Under the pieces are notes generated by a model. The model ran no database searches and was not told the DNA's origin. It saw nothing but the letters and a program-made list of their open reading frames with translations. This document shows, piece by piece, positions 47,557 to 56,790 of a stretch of DNA of 64,000 nucleotides. This stretch comes from Chryseobacterium nepalense. GTDB lineage: Bacteria > Bacteroidota > Bacteroidia > Flavobacteriales > Weeksellaceae. The stretch's first letter is position 1; the number at the start of each line of letters is the position of its first letter. A program made the translations under genes and the position numbers. The stretch lies in assembly GCF_023195755.1 (NCBI RefSeq), contig NZ_CP096203.1, positions 2,170,001 through 2,234,000 of the forward strand, written 5' to 3'.

Positions 47557-48684
47557 CTAATTTCTAGTGTTTTTAATATTTCTCAGCGCATAAATGAAGT
47601 GAGGGATATATGCGCCCAAAAAACCTAAAAATATTATAATAAACAGCAAAAGATTAACATTGGTATGTCTCAGACAGTATGCTAAACCAACTACAAAAAG
47701 ATAGTACAAAATGATATAACCGGACGATTTTCTGTGCGTAAGATTAAGCTTTAAAAGCCTGTGATGAATATGATTTTTATCCGCATCGAAAGGAGACTTT
47801 TTGTTGATTAATCTGATAATGATTACATTCAGCGTATCTATAATAGGCAGAATCAGGATAGCCACCGCAACTACCGGAGCAGACTGGAGATGGTACCTTG
47901 GAACATCGGGAAGCTTTTTATCAATAAAAATATCAATAAAGGAGATTGAAGTAAATGCCAGCAGAAACCCCAGCAGCATTGATCCCGTATCTCCCATAAA
48001 AATTTTACCGGTTCTGCAATTGGATAAATTATAGTATAGAAAAGCCAGCACAGAGCCGATAATGATAACCGATAAAACGACCAGCGGATAATTGTATGAA
48101 CCTAATCTGTAATAGCTGATTCCGAAAAGCGCACTGCAGACCAAAGAATACCCTCCTGCAAGACCATCAATTCCATCAATAAGATTAAAGGCATTAATAA
48201 GAATAATAAAGGTAACGATACTGAAGATCACACTTACAAAATAATTGATTTCATAAATCCCGAAAATTCCGAAGAGATTTCTTATCCTGATATCCGAACC
48301 AATCACAACAAGAGATGAAACAATAACCTGCGCAACAAGTTTCTTGTAAGCCCTCATAATGACAATATCGTCCATTACGCCTACATAAAGCAGGATAACC
48401 AATGAGGCAAAGAGAAATTTATAAAGATCAAAAAGTTCATAGGCAAAAATAGGCGCACAGATTCCGATGGAATAAAATATGGCAATCCCTCCCAGATTTG
48501 CAATTTTTCGCAAATGAGAACTTCTAATTCCCGGCTCATCCATCAGATTCTTTTTTCTGGAAATCTTGATAATGGTAGGAATTGAAAAAAATGTGATTAA
48601 AAAAGAGAATAAAAAACCAAGTCCTATTTTAATGTAAAATATGGGAAGACCCGATTGAGCTAAAAATAATTCAAAATTTTTCAT
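47557..48684 (-). CDS. WecA/MraY-family undecaprenyl-phosphate sugar-1-phosphate transferase
   Basis: 375 residues with about ten transmembrane helices. Motifs: KKNLMDEPGIRSSH with GGIAIF, the acidic loop NLIDGIDGLAGGYS, KIFMGDTGSMLLGF, and the C-terminal HIHHRLLKLNLTHRKS. It starts lipid-linked repeat-unit synthesis by transferring a HexNAc-1-phosphate to undecaprenyl phosphate, the carrier made through uppS. HIHHR places it nearer to WecA/TagO than to MraY. It lies 91 bp after the GT2 gene and 26 bp before the Wza-like gene. Confidence 0.93.
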   Translation of the reverse strand: MKNFELFLAQSGLPIFYIKIGLGFLFSFLITFFSIPTIIKISRKKNLMDEPGIRSSHLRKIANLGGIAIFYSIGICAPIFAYELFDLYKFLFASLVILLYVGVMDDIVIMRAYKKLVAQVIVSSLVVIGSDIRIRNLFGIFGIYEINYFVSVIFSIVTFIILINAFNLIDGIDGLAGGYSLVCSALFGISYYRLGSYNYPLVVLSVIIIGSVLAFLYYNLSNCRTGKIFMGDTGSMLLGFLLAFTSISFIDIFIDKKLPDVPRYHLQSAPVVAVAILILPIIDTLNVIIIRLINKKSPFDADKNHIHHRLLKLNLTHRKSSGYIILYYLFVVGLAYCLRHTNVNLLLFIIIFLGFLGAYIPHFIYALRNIKNTRN

Positions 48685-48775
48685 TTTTTTTCATTTAAAA
48701 GCACTGTTCTACTCTGTTGAGAATATCCGGAAAAGTTGTGTAAGCTTCCCCGAAACAGCACTTACATCTGTGTTT

Positions 48776-49777
48776 TTATATAAATTTTCTTATCAGTTTT
48801 TTCTGCCCTGCAAAAAATAAAAGATAAAATATGTTTTTTTTCAATGACAAAGATAATAGATAATTCTTACCAAAACGATTAAATTGCAATAAATTTTTAA
48901 GTTTTATATCCCTTTTATTCATAAAAAATTCAAGCTTTTCACACATTTTATAAAAAACCTCATCATTTTTTACAAAAGCAAGATATGCTATAAACGAATA
49001 CACCCCTTCAAAAATCTGAAAGTTCTTAAGCTCGCCTACTTTATCCGAATATTTTGTTGTTTTAAAATACTCTTCCACCTCCTCTACTGCCCTTAAAATA
49101 TCAAGTCCTTTTTCGGTGTGGGTTTTACTGATGGAATCGGTTCTTTCAAGATAATGGTAATGGAAATTCTGGGTCTGGGCTACCGTTGTACAATCCAGTA
49201 AAAGCTGGGGAATAAGCTGAATATCTTCAAAATGAACATTTTTTTTAAATCTTTTTTCATTAAAAAGACTTTTTTTAAACAGCTTATTGCAGGCAAAATA
49301 GCTGATATCGGAAAAAACGGAAAAATTATTTTCAAGATCGATTTTCTCCGGCATCTCAGGAACCTGAATCAGTTTTTGCCGGATGTTGCCGTGTTCATCT
49401 ACTTTCAGGACATTGCAGATCACCATTTCTGCGCAATGCTTTTCGGCAAGCACGGTCATCTCTTCAAACATTACAGGGCTTACATAATCATCACTATCTA
49501 CAAAGCCGATATAATCTCCGGTTGCTCTGTCGATTCCGAAGTTCCGGGCATCGCTGAGGCCACCGTTTTCTTTTTGAAAAGCTTTTATCCTGTCCGGATA
49601 TCTTTGTGCATAATTCCGGATAATATCTTCAGAACAATCTGTACTTCCGTCATTTACTACCAGAATTTCCAGATTCTGATAACTCTGGGAAATTAAAGAA
49701 TCAAGACATTTGGAAAGATATTTTTCAACATTGTAAACCGGAACAATAACAGAAACTTTTGAGGGAACATGTTTCAT
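48776..49777 (-). CDS. family 2 glycosyltransferase
   Basis: 333 residues. GT-A fold: VSVIVPVYNVEKYLSKCLDSLI at the start, NDGSTDCSEDI, a DARNFGI motif and the metal-binding DSDDYVSP. The C-terminal 100 residues are basic and hydrophobic. It adds a sugar to the growing lipid-linked unit; donor and acceptor unknown. It follows the arginase-fold gene by 3 bp. Confidence 0.93.
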   Translation of the reverse strand: MKHVPSKVSVIVPVYNVEKYLSKCLDSLISQSYQNLEILVVNDGSTDCSEDIIRNYAQRYPDRIKAFQKENGGLSDARNFGIDRATGDYIGFVDSDDYVSPVMFEEMTVLAEKHCAEMVICNVLKVDEHGNIRQKLIQVPEMPEKIDLENNFSVFSDISYFACNKLFKKSLFNEKRFKKNVHFEDIQLIPQLLLDCTTVAQTQNFHYHYLERTDSISKTHTEKGLDILRAVEEVEEYFKTTKYSDKVGELKNFQIFEGVYSFIAYLAFVKNDEVFYKMCEKLEFFMNKRDIKLKNLLQFNRFGKNYLLSLSLKKNIFYLLFFAGQKKLIRKFI

Positions 49778-49780
49778 ATA

Positions 49781-50851
49781 TTAAATTTTCGTCAGTCGTG
49801 TGTTTAGCCAGCCTTTTTTAGCTTCATCAAAATCTTTACGGGAGCAGGGAACGCAGTTTTCTATATTTTCATCATCCCCGAAATACCAGAGATTGCTGAA
49901 CGTATCCCGTTTGAAAGTATACTGGCGGTCATCAATCAGGACATAAAATATTTCATAATGTCTTTCTTTGGGATGAGATCTCTGAATATTGATCCCTTCG
50001 ATGAGGTACCAGATCATTTGCGCAAGAAGCTGGTGGTTTAGTTGATTTTCCGAGTAAATATTATAATTAAAAATTCCCACGGATTTCAAATTTTCACTGA
50101 GCCCGATCTCTTTCATATACGCGCAGACCTCCCTTCTGTTTAGGCCGTTTACCTGAGGATTCATGGAAAAAGGCTCACTGAAGCTTTCAATGGCATCACA
50201 ATTTACGGTTACCAGGTCCGCTTTTCTGAAAAACGGCTCTGTTTTCTCTGTAGAATTCATCATTTCGGCAAGGCGGATGATGTCAAATTCCACTTCTTTG
50301 ATAAGTCTCACAGAATCAATTTCGTTCAGATGTTTCTGATAGCCGAGATGATGATAATTGTTAATCGAAAAATTCTTTGCCCCGAAAATCTTGCTGAGGA
50401 AAGTATATTCGTTAATCATTTCTCCCTGCTGAAGGGAAATAATATTGCTTATCTGAGTATAATTGATATTCTTTGTATGAAAATTAAGCGCTGAAAAAAG
50501 GGAAAACGAAAAATCATTGGACCCTCCGATAATTACTGGAATAGCCCTTTTATAATGACATGCCGAAAGGACTTCCTGTAAGATATAATGGGAATCCTGA
50601 ACCGATTTTCCGGAAACAAGATCACCGAGATCTACCACAGGAATTTCAAAATCAAGCTGTGAAAGTTTGTAAAACTCTCTTCGGATCCCGGTAAAATCCT
50701 GTACTTCTGCCTCTCCCCCGGCACCCCTGTAATCCGAAACAAAAAGAAGGACAATGCTGTCTTCTTTGATATCCTTCGTAATTCTGTGGCCGATCTGCCA
50801 GCTTTCTGTTTTGAAATTTCTTGGCGAAATAATAAAATCTTCAAAATTCAT
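49781..50851 (-). CDS. arginase/formimidoylglutamase-fold protein with degraded metal site
   Basis: 356 residues. Overall it follows the flavobacterial formimidoylglutamase-like proteins (IVLLFVSDYRGAGGEAEVQDFTGIRREFY near the start, LLAQMIWYLIEGINIQRS near the end). The Mn ligands of ureohydrolases are missing: GGDHS reads GGSNDFS, DAHxD is not recognisable, and SxDxD reads VNCDAIE. Catalysis is therefore unlikely. In relatives, as I recall, this gene sits next to topA; here two other genes and a membrane gene lie between. It heads the polysaccharide operon with a promoter and palindrome upstream. Confidence 0.8.
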   Translation of the reverse strand: MNFEDFIISPRNFKTESWQIGHRITKDIKEDSIVLLFVSDYRGAGGEAEVQDFTGIRREFYKLSQLDFEIPVVDLGDLVSGKSVQDSHYILQEVLSACHYKRAIPVIIGGSNDFSFSLFSALNFHTKNINYTQISNIISLQQGEMINEYTFLSKIFGAKNFSINNYHHLGYQKHLNEIDSVRLIKEVEFDIIRLAEMMNSTEKTEPFFRKADLVTVNCDAIESFSEPFSMNPQVNGLNRREVCAYMKEIGLSENLKSVGIFNYNIYSENQLNHQLLAQMIWYLIEGINIQRSHPKERHYEIFYVLIDDRQYTFKRDTFSNLWYFGDDENIENCVPCSRKDFDEAKKGWLNTRLTKI

Positions 50852-50860
50852 GATCCCTTT

Positions 50861-50874
50861 TCAATATATATTGA
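50861..50874. promoter_or_regulatory. operator-like palindrome at the polysaccharide operon promoter
   Basis: TCAATATATATTGA is a perfect 14-bp palindrome at the predicted transcription start, between the -7 box and the ATG at 50851. Confidence 0.4.
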
Positions 50875-50877
50875 GAT

Positions 50878-50885
50878 CAAAAATA
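50878..50885 (-). promoter_or_regulatory. -7 box of the polysaccharide operon
   Basis: The minus strand reads TATTTTTG, 26 bp before the ATG at 50851. Confidence 0.55.
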
Positions 50886-50979
50886 TTAAAATTAAATTAT
50901 TCCCCAAGCATAAAAACAACAGCAGTTGTTTAAGTTTCTAGTAAAACTGAATTTAGATTATTAATACCAATTTATCTTT

Positions 50980-50987
50980 TATATTTG
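50980..50987 (+). promoter_or_regulatory. -7 box of the gene at 51009
   Basis: TATATTTG; its TTG (50985) is in frame with the gene and gives a false upstream start. Confidence 0.6.
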
Positions 50988-51008
50988 AATGCAAATTTTC
51001 CAAGCAAC

Positions 51009-51599
51009 ATGACATTTAGAATTAAGATTATTCTCATTTTTTTATTCTCTACCATTCATATATTTTCTCAAAACAGAAGAGCAGATAAAGAAATTGACAA
51101 ATTGAATTGTAAAAAAAACAACATCCTAAATCCTGAAGAGCTACTGAAAATATTTCCTTACGGTATTTCAGAAAAGGTAATTCTTGTTTCTTACCAAAAC
51201 CATATCCCCGGGATAATAGGAGAAGAACTTCAAAAACAGCTGGACAAATTTACAGGTCAGAAAATTGATTCTGCTGAGCTGAGTCAGTTTAAAGAAATTA
51301 AAATTTTAGAAACTTCGGAAATCGTTAAAATTGCTGATATTATTTATAATTACGGATACAAAAGTAAACCTACAATTTATGAGGCAACAAAATGTTATTT
51401 CCCACAAAACGCAATCTTATTTATCGATAAAGAAGGAAAACTTTTCAGTTTTATAGAATTATGTTTTGGCTGCAGCCAATTTCGAACAAACATTGACAAA
51501 ATAAATTTAGGTGATGAATGTTCCCAAAAATACGATATGATAAAAGAATTCTTTAAAGAAAACAATATCTTATACGGAACCGTTGAAAATGCACTTTAA
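51009..51599 (+). CDS. exported protein, unknown function
   Basis: About 196 residues from ATG 51009. Signal peptide FRIKIILIFLFSTIHIFSQ, then an alpha/beta domain with ILVSYQNHIPGIIGEELQKQLDKF and a C-terminal CFGCSQF pair of cysteines. The sequence is AT-richer than its neighbours. It converges on the glycoside-hydrolase-like gene with a 38-bp gap. I recognise no family; orphan genes of this kind with a signal peptide are frequent in Chryseobacterium. Confidence 0.7.
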   Translation: MTFRIKIILIFLFSTIHIFSQNRRADKEIDKLNCKKNNILNPEELLKIFPYGISEKVILVSYQNHIPGIIGEELQKQLDKFTGQKIDSAELSQFKEIKILETSEIVKIADIIYNYGYKSKPTIYEATKCYFPQNAILFIDKEGKLFSFIELCFGCSQFRTNIDKINLGDECSQKYDMIKEFFKENNILYGTVENAL

Positions 51600-51637
51600 T
51601 TCATGGCTCAGCTTTGTCTAAATTATCCAAGTAAAAA

Positions 51638-52729
51638 TTACTTATTTTTTAAAATCTCAAAAACAAAAGTGGTAGAAGTCTCAAAATCTCCTCCTTGGGT
51701 AGCTCCAAACAAAAACCGCGGCGTTTCTCCGTCTTTATCCAGCAAAAGCATCGGTCTTTCCAGCCTGCCAAATCTTTTCAGGTGCGCCGGAGGATTGGCT
51801 TCTTTAGTATAATACTGCATATTCAGGTAGGCCACCTCCGGTTTTGTCCAGCTGACTCCATCTTTTGTGGTAAGGTGCAGCCCAAATTCATGATTAAAAA
51901 AACCCATGTCTCTGGCGATCATGTGAAATTTCCCATTTTGTTTCCAGACAAAAGCATCTTCAAGCTGAGCATTATTAGGCAATGATGAAAAATCAATCAC
52001 AGGATTTTCTGAAATTTTCCTGTAGGGACCGAGCGGAGAATCGGCCTTTGCCAGACCGTATTTCCTGTTTCCCCTGACCGGGCCTTTCTGGGTTTCATAC
52101 TCATGTGTGTTCCAGGATTTGTAGAAGAGCCAGTATTTTCCGTCGTTTCCTTTTACAAAAGCGGGATTCGTGGTACAGTGATCGTCCCAAGAACCTTCAT
52201 TTCCGGGAAGCAGCAGCGGCTGGTCAGGCCTTGTCCACGGTCCGTCAATACTGTTTGAAGTTGCAAGCCCAATTCTTTTGGTATTGGTTTTTCCATTAGA
52301 ATTTCCCATGAAAAATAACAAATATTGATTCCCCACTCTCTTAATTAAAGGATTATGACAGGTCGTTGCATCCCAAAAGCCTTCCCCTCGCGGGGCCAGA
52401 ATTACCTGTTTATGTTCGAATGTATCAAATGGAGAATTGGCTTCGGCGAGGCAAATTTCAGATCCGTTGAGCCAGCCGCCCATTCCCTTTTCCTTTTTCC
52501 ATCGGGAATAGAAGAGATGAACTTTTCCGTCTTCCCCCCAGATTGGCGAACTGCACCAAATGTAGTAACCTTCCAAAGCGAGTGATCTTCCAATAGGTTT
52601 CAACCTGAAATAAGGCTTTTCTTCTGAGGACAGTAAGCCTGTAAAAGATGACCCCAACAATACGGCAGCCATTCCCAACGCTGAGGTCTGAAGAAATTCT
52701 TTGCGGGTGAAGTTTCCTGATTCTTTCAT
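51638..52729 (-). CDS. five-bladed beta-propeller glycoside hydrolase family protein
   Basis: 363 residues. A Tat-like signal TRKEFLQTSALGMAAVLLG opens it. The body shows repeated propeller blades: YYIWCSSPIWGEDGKVHLFYSRW, DATTCHNPLIKRVGNQYLLFFMG, WDDHCTTNPAFVKGNDGKYWLFYK, QLEDAFVWKQNGKFHMIARD. Acidic residues at the blade starts (Asp in WDDH, Glu-Asp in LEDAF) match the GH43/GH117-like clan active site. Substrate unknown, probably a plant or algal glycan. Monocistronic. Confidence 0.82.
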   Translation of the reverse strand: MKESGNFTRKEFLQTSALGMAAVLLGSSFTGLLSSEEKPYFRLKPIGRSLALEGYYIWCSSPIWGEDGKVHLFYSRWKKEKGMGGWLNGSEICLAEANSPFDTFEHKQVILAPRGEGFWDATTCHNPLIKRVGNQYLLFFMGNSNGKTNTKRIGLATSNSIDGPWTRPDQPLLLPGNEGSWDDHCTTNPAFVKGNDGKYWLFYKSWNTHEYETQKGPVRGNRKYGLAKADSPLGPYRKISENPVIDFSSLPNNAQLEDAFVWKQNGKFHMIARDMGFFNHEFGLHLTTKDGVSWTKPEVAYLNMQYYTKEANPPAHLKRFGRLERPMLLLDKDGETPRFLFGATQGGDFETSTTFVFEILKNK

Positions 52730-52813
52730 TTATTCAATTTGATGTAAGCTAAAATAAGAGAAAGATTTTCAAAGAGTATCCTGCGCATGAGGGTATGTTT
52801 GTATATAAAGCAA

Positions 52814-52839
52814 TTTGTCAAAGTTTAATCTTTGACAAA
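52814..52839. other. perfect 10-bp hairpin in AT-rich spacer
   Basis: TTTGTCAAAG and CTTTGACAAA around a 6-nt loop, followed by a second AAAGTTTT/AAAACTTT hairpin. It lies between the glycoside hydrolase and the promoter of the next gene. No T-run in a useful place; role unclear. The rest of 52730-53017 holds only the promoter below. Confidence 0.5.
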
Positions 52840-52922
52840 GTTTTAAAAACTTTATAATAAGTGGTTAATATTACCTTAAATTAAAAACTGATTAAGAAAT
52901 ATATAAAAAGCTAATAAAAAGA

Positions 52923-52956
52923 TTTGTTACAATATCTATCACAATTATTATATTTG
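52923..52956 (+). promoter_or_regulatory. promoter of the split membrane gene
   Basis: TTTG at 52923-52926, 22 bp, TATATTTG at 52949-52956. Full consensus, about 60 bp before ATG 53018. Confidence 0.7.
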
Positions 52957-53017
52957 AATTAGTATCTAACTTTCAAAATAAAATAGATATTTTTAATAAA
53001 AACAAATAACCATTATA

Positions 53018-54117
53018 ATGATAAATCTGATTTCAAAAATCAACGATAGGAATATACAAAGAAAAAGAGAGTCTGGATTAACTGGCTATGTTTTAATATC
53101 TGCCTTAGGCTTATGTTTATATAAGCTATTTAATCATGTTGAATTTTTACTAACCAATTCAATTTTCGAAAGTACCAACTTAAATAAATCAATTGAGTTA
53201 ATATGTTATACTTTTAATGCATTGGTTTGTGTTGGAGTTGCAATTTATCAATTATTTCCAAATTTAAAAACTTTAAATCATATAAAGTTTCTAAAAAAAA
53301 TAAAACGGAATCTTACGTTTTGATAAGTATGATTCTGACATTCTCTATAGGAACTATTTTAATATTATACATCTTATTCACAGCAGATAATTCACATTAT
53401 CTTTTTAAAACATATTGTATTATAATATTTCTACTTAATTTATCTGGTTGGTCTGCTTTTATTTTATTAATCAAAAATAACAATTCAAATACTTTAAAAA
53501 TAAATTCTGATCCACCTAAATTGAAACATATAATTCTTATAGCTACAATATTAACGGCACTTATTATTGCTATAGTTTCAATGATTTTTATTTATGATTT
53601 AAAGGTTGAATATAAATCTGATATCATCAAAATCGTTATTCTATCGTATCTTTCTTATGTTATTATTGAAAAAATTCTAGAAGTAAATTCAAATGATTTA
53701 TTTTATTCAAAATTAGAAGCATATGAATATGAAATTCGGCTTAGAAGTTTAACAGATAATGAATTAATTAAAACTGAATTTCAAGAAAGATTCAGCGGTT
53801 TTTTGGTGAATGAGTGGATTCAAAGCCAAATTAAATTAACTCAATATAGATATCAAAAATTTATTAAAAATATTGAACATATAAATTCTCAAATAGCAGA
53901 AATAGATAGTAAAAATTTTACTGATAAAGATTTAGAAAAAAAATTAAAATACAAATTAGAAGAAGAAAAGTCATTTCATATAAAAAGTTATAAAAGTGCA
54001 TGTTCTGATCAAATAATTGAACTTGAAAAATCATTAATTGATAACTACTATAGTCTTGAAGAGTTTGAAAAAATACAAATTACGAAAATTATAGAAATAT
54101 TAAAAAAAGAATTATAA
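53018..54117 (+). CDS. AT-rich multi-spanning membrane protein split by a -1 shift at an A8 run
   Basis: Two overlapping frames, 53018-53323 and a second one ending at 54117, read as one protein if the ribosome or polymerase slips -1 at A-AAA-AAA (53293-53299, within eight A). The fused product is about 366 residues: two hydrophobic helices before the shift, three to four after it (SYVLISMILTFSIGTILIL, KTYCIIIFLLNLSGWSAFIL, HIILIATILTALIIAIVSM), then a cytoplasmic coiled coil of about 150 residues. YVLIS occurs before and after the shift, hinting at an internal duplication. Base composition is low in G+C (one sampled line has 10 of 60, against 25 of 60 in topA). It could be programmed slippage, a true frameshift, or a sequencing error. 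Confidence 0.65.
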
Positions 54118-54122
54118 TAAAA

Positions 54123-54147
54123 AAGCACAGACTAAAAATCTGTGCTT
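54123..54147. terminator. hairpin between the split gene and topA
   Basis: AAGCACAGA and TCTGTGCTT, 9-bp stem, A/T-runs on both sides. Confidence 0.75.
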
Positions 54148-54166
54148 CATATTTTATAAAACTATT

Positions 54167-56740
54167 TTATTTCTTCGCTGCCGGTTTTTTAGCTGCAGGC
54201 TTTTTTGCTGTTGCCGTTGTCTTTTTAGCAGCTGTCTTTTTCGCTGCCGGCTTTTTCTTCTCAGCAAAAGCTTTCGGATCCTGATCGGTGATCCATTTTT
54301 TAACCTCATCTAAAGAAATTTCCTTCAGCTCTTCAGCATCATATTTGGTATCATCTGCTTTTTTCGGAATCTTGAACATCCCTTTTCCGAATTTAATGAA
54401 AGGGCCCCATCTTCCGTTTTCAATGGAAATCTTTTCTTTTTCCCATTGCTGGATGTACCGGTTGGCTTCTTTTTCCAGTTTAGCATCAATCAATTCGTTG
54501 ATATCACTTTGGGAAAGATTTTCAAAATCATACCGCTTCGGAACATTCACGAAAATATCTTTATACTTGATAAACGGCCCGAATCTTCCGGAACCTTTCG
54601 TTACAGGCTCACCTTTGTATGTTGCAATCGGTGCGTCTGCGATTTTCTTTTCATTGATAATTTCTTCCGCACGCTTCTGGTCTACCGAAAGCGGATCTTC
54701 CCCTTTAGGAATGCTGATATAGGTTTCGCCCCATTTCACATACGGTCCGAATCTTCCGACTCCTACGGAAACCGGCTGCCCGTCTACTTCGCTGAGATCA
54801 AACGGAAGCTTAAATAATTCCAGAGCTTCTTCAAGGGTAATGGTGGCGATGTTCTGCCCTGCCATTAATGATGCGAAGATTGGTTTTTCTTCGTCCTCCG
54901 TTTCCCCGATCTGGATCATTGCCCCGAATCTTCCGATTCTGGCATGAACATTTTTGCCGGTCTTCGGATCAATGCCAAGAAGCCTGTCGCCCGTAGCACG
55001 GTCTGCATTTTCTTCCACATCTTCGATTCTCGGATGGAATTTCGAGTAGAAATCCGTCATCATCTGCTTCCATTTCTGGTCGCCACTGGCAATTTCATCG
55101 AAACTTTCTTCTACCCTGGCCGTAAAACCGTAGTCGAGAATTTCTTTAAAATTGTCGGTCAGGAAGTCATTTACTACCTCACCGATGTCGGTAGGAACAA
55201 ATTTATTTTTATCCCCTCCGAATTTTTCTTCAAGGACTTCTTTCTTTATTTTATCTTTTACTAAAGATATTTTTACCACTTCACGAATTTGTGGCTCGAT
55301 TTCCCGCTTGTCCACATATTCACGATTCTGAATGGTCTGGATGGTTGGCGCATACGTGGAAGGACGTCCAATTCCCAGTTCTTCCAGCTTTCTTACCAGT
55401 CCTGCTTCGGTATATCTTGCGCTTGGCCTGGTAAATTTTTCGGTAGCGGTAATTTTCTTATACTCCAATACTTCACCGATATTTACTTTCGGAAGCAATT
55501 TTTCGTTGTTTTCCTCATCATCTTCTTCAGTTTTCACGATGCCGTATGCTTTTAAGAAACCATCGAAAATAATCACTTCACCCTGTGCTTCAAAGTTCTG
55601 TGGTAATTTAGCATTCCCGATTTCAATAACGGTTTTCTCAATTTTAGCATTCGCCATCTGCGAAGCCAGTGTTCTTCTGTAAATCAACTGGTATAATCTG
55701 TTCAGCTGAACATCACTTACCGTTTTCACCCCGAAATCCGTAGGACGGATCGCCTCGTGAGCTTCCTGAGCTGATGATGATTTTGTGGTATAATTTCGTG
55801 GTGAAGAATATGCTGCGCCGTATTCTGAAGTAATCTGTTTTTTTGCTCCTTCAATCGCTTCCTGGGAAAGGTTTACGGAATCGGTTCTCATATACGTAAT
55901 AAATCCTTCTTCGTATAATCTCTGTGCAAGACGCATGGTAGTGGTTACATTATATCCTAATCGCGAAGAGGCTTCCTGCTGCAGTGTGGAAGTAGTAAAA
56001 GGCGCTGAAGCAGATCTTGTTCCGGGCTTTGTTTCCACATTTAAAACCTTAAATTCTGTAGTTCTTGCAAGTTCTATGAATTTTTCGGCGTCCTGTTCTT
56101 TATCGAAATCCTTTTTCAGTTTTGCCGCAATCTCCTGATCGGCTGCATTAAGGAAAATCCCGTCCAGCTTGAAGCTTGCTTTCGGAACAAACTCACGGAT
56201 TTCTTTTTCTCTTTCCACAATTAACCTTACGGCTACGGACTGCACTCTTCCTGCAGATAATCCGGGTTTTACTTTTTTCCAGAGTACGGGAGACATTTCA
56301 AACCCTACGATTCTGTCTAATACCCTTCGTGCCTGTTGAGCATTAACGAGGTTCTGGTCAATATCTCTTGGATTTTCGATTGCTTTTAGAATGGCATTTT
56401 TAGTAATCTCATGAAAAACGATTCTTTTTCTGTTTTCCGGTTTCAGCTTCAGCTCGTCGGCCAGATGCCATGCAATGGCTTCTCCTTCGCGGTCCTCATC
56501 GGATGCGAGCCAAACCATATCGGCTTTTTTCACGGCAGCTTTCAGATCGGTCACCAGTTTCTTTTTGTCTGCAGAAACTTCGTAATCCGGGCTGAAGGTT
56601 GACAAATCGATTCCCATTCCTTTTTTAGGAAGATCACGGATATGCCCAAAGCTGGATTTCACTTCAAAATCCTTCCCCAAATACTTCTGAATCGTTTTTG
56701 CTTTTGCCGGTGATTCGACGATTACTAAATTTTTCGACAT
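54167..56740 (-). CDS. topA: DNA topoisomerase I (type IA)
   Basis: 857 residues. TOPRIM domain at the start (VIVESPAKAKTIQKYLG, ASDEDREGEAIAWHL), then the gate with FTTSTLQQEASSRLG and the catalytic Tyr in FITYMRTDSVNLS near 288. After about 580 come short repeats of the kind GRFGAMIQIG, GRFGPYVKWG, GRFGPFIKY and GRWGPFIKFG, taking the place of zinc ribbons. The last 30 residues are a histone-like Lys/Ala/Pro tail (KKPAAKK units). It relaxes negative supercoils. Monocistronic; its ATG is close to the stop of the upstream gene at 56791. Confidence 0.97.
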   Translation of the reverse strand: MSKNLVIVESPAKAKTIQKYLGKDFEVKSSFGHIRDLPKKGMGIDLSTFSPDYEVSADKKKLVTDLKAAVKKADMVWLASDEDREGEAIAWHLADELKLKPENRKRIVFHEITKNAILKAIENPRDIDQNLVNAQQARRVLDRIVGFEMSPVLWKKVKPGLSAGRVQSVAVRLIVEREKEIREFVPKASFKLDGIFLNAADQEIAAKLKKDFDKEQDAEKFIELARTTEFKVLNVETKPGTRSASAPFTTSTLQQEASSRLGYNVTTTMRLAQRLYEEGFITYMRTDSVNLSQEAIEGAKKQITSEYGAAYSSPRNYTTKSSSAQEAHEAIRPTDFGVKTVSDVQLNRLYQLIYRRTLASQMANAKIEKTVIEIGNAKLPQNFEAQGEVIIFDGFLKAYGIVKTEEDDEENNEKLLPKVNIGEVLEYKKITATEKFTRPSARYTEAGLVRKLEELGIGRPSTYAPTIQTIQNREYVDKREIEPQIREVVKISLVKDKIKKEVLEEKFGGDKNKFVPTDIGEVVNDFLTDNFKEILDYGFTARVEESFDEIASGDQKWKQMMTDFYSKFHPRIEDVEENADRATGDRLLGIDPKTGKNVHARIGRFGAMIQIGETEDEEKPIFASLMAGQNIATITLEEALELFKLPFDLSEVDGQPVSVGVGRFGPYVKWGETYISIPKGEDPLSVDQKRAEEIINEKKIADAPIATYKGEPVTKGSGRFGPFIKYKDIFVNVPKRYDFENLSQSDINELIDAKLEKEANRYIQQWEKEKISIENGRWGPFIKFGKGMFKIPKKADDTKYDAEELKEISLDEVKKWITDQDPKAFAEKKKPAAKKTAAKKTTATAKKPAAKKPAAKK

Positions 56741-56790
56741 TCTAAAAATTTTTGCAAAAGTAAAGTTTTTTTATTAGATAGGTTTTGGAA

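Noticed and set aside
53227..54117. Separate second gene starting at 53227
   Set aside because: Its first 30 codons overlap the upstream frame and look out of frame (MCWSCNL), while the joined frame gives a coherent membrane protein.
51009..54117. A complete anti-phage defence island
   Set aside because: The block has orphan and AT-rich genes but no recognisable nuclease, ATPase, TIR or reverse transcriptase domain.
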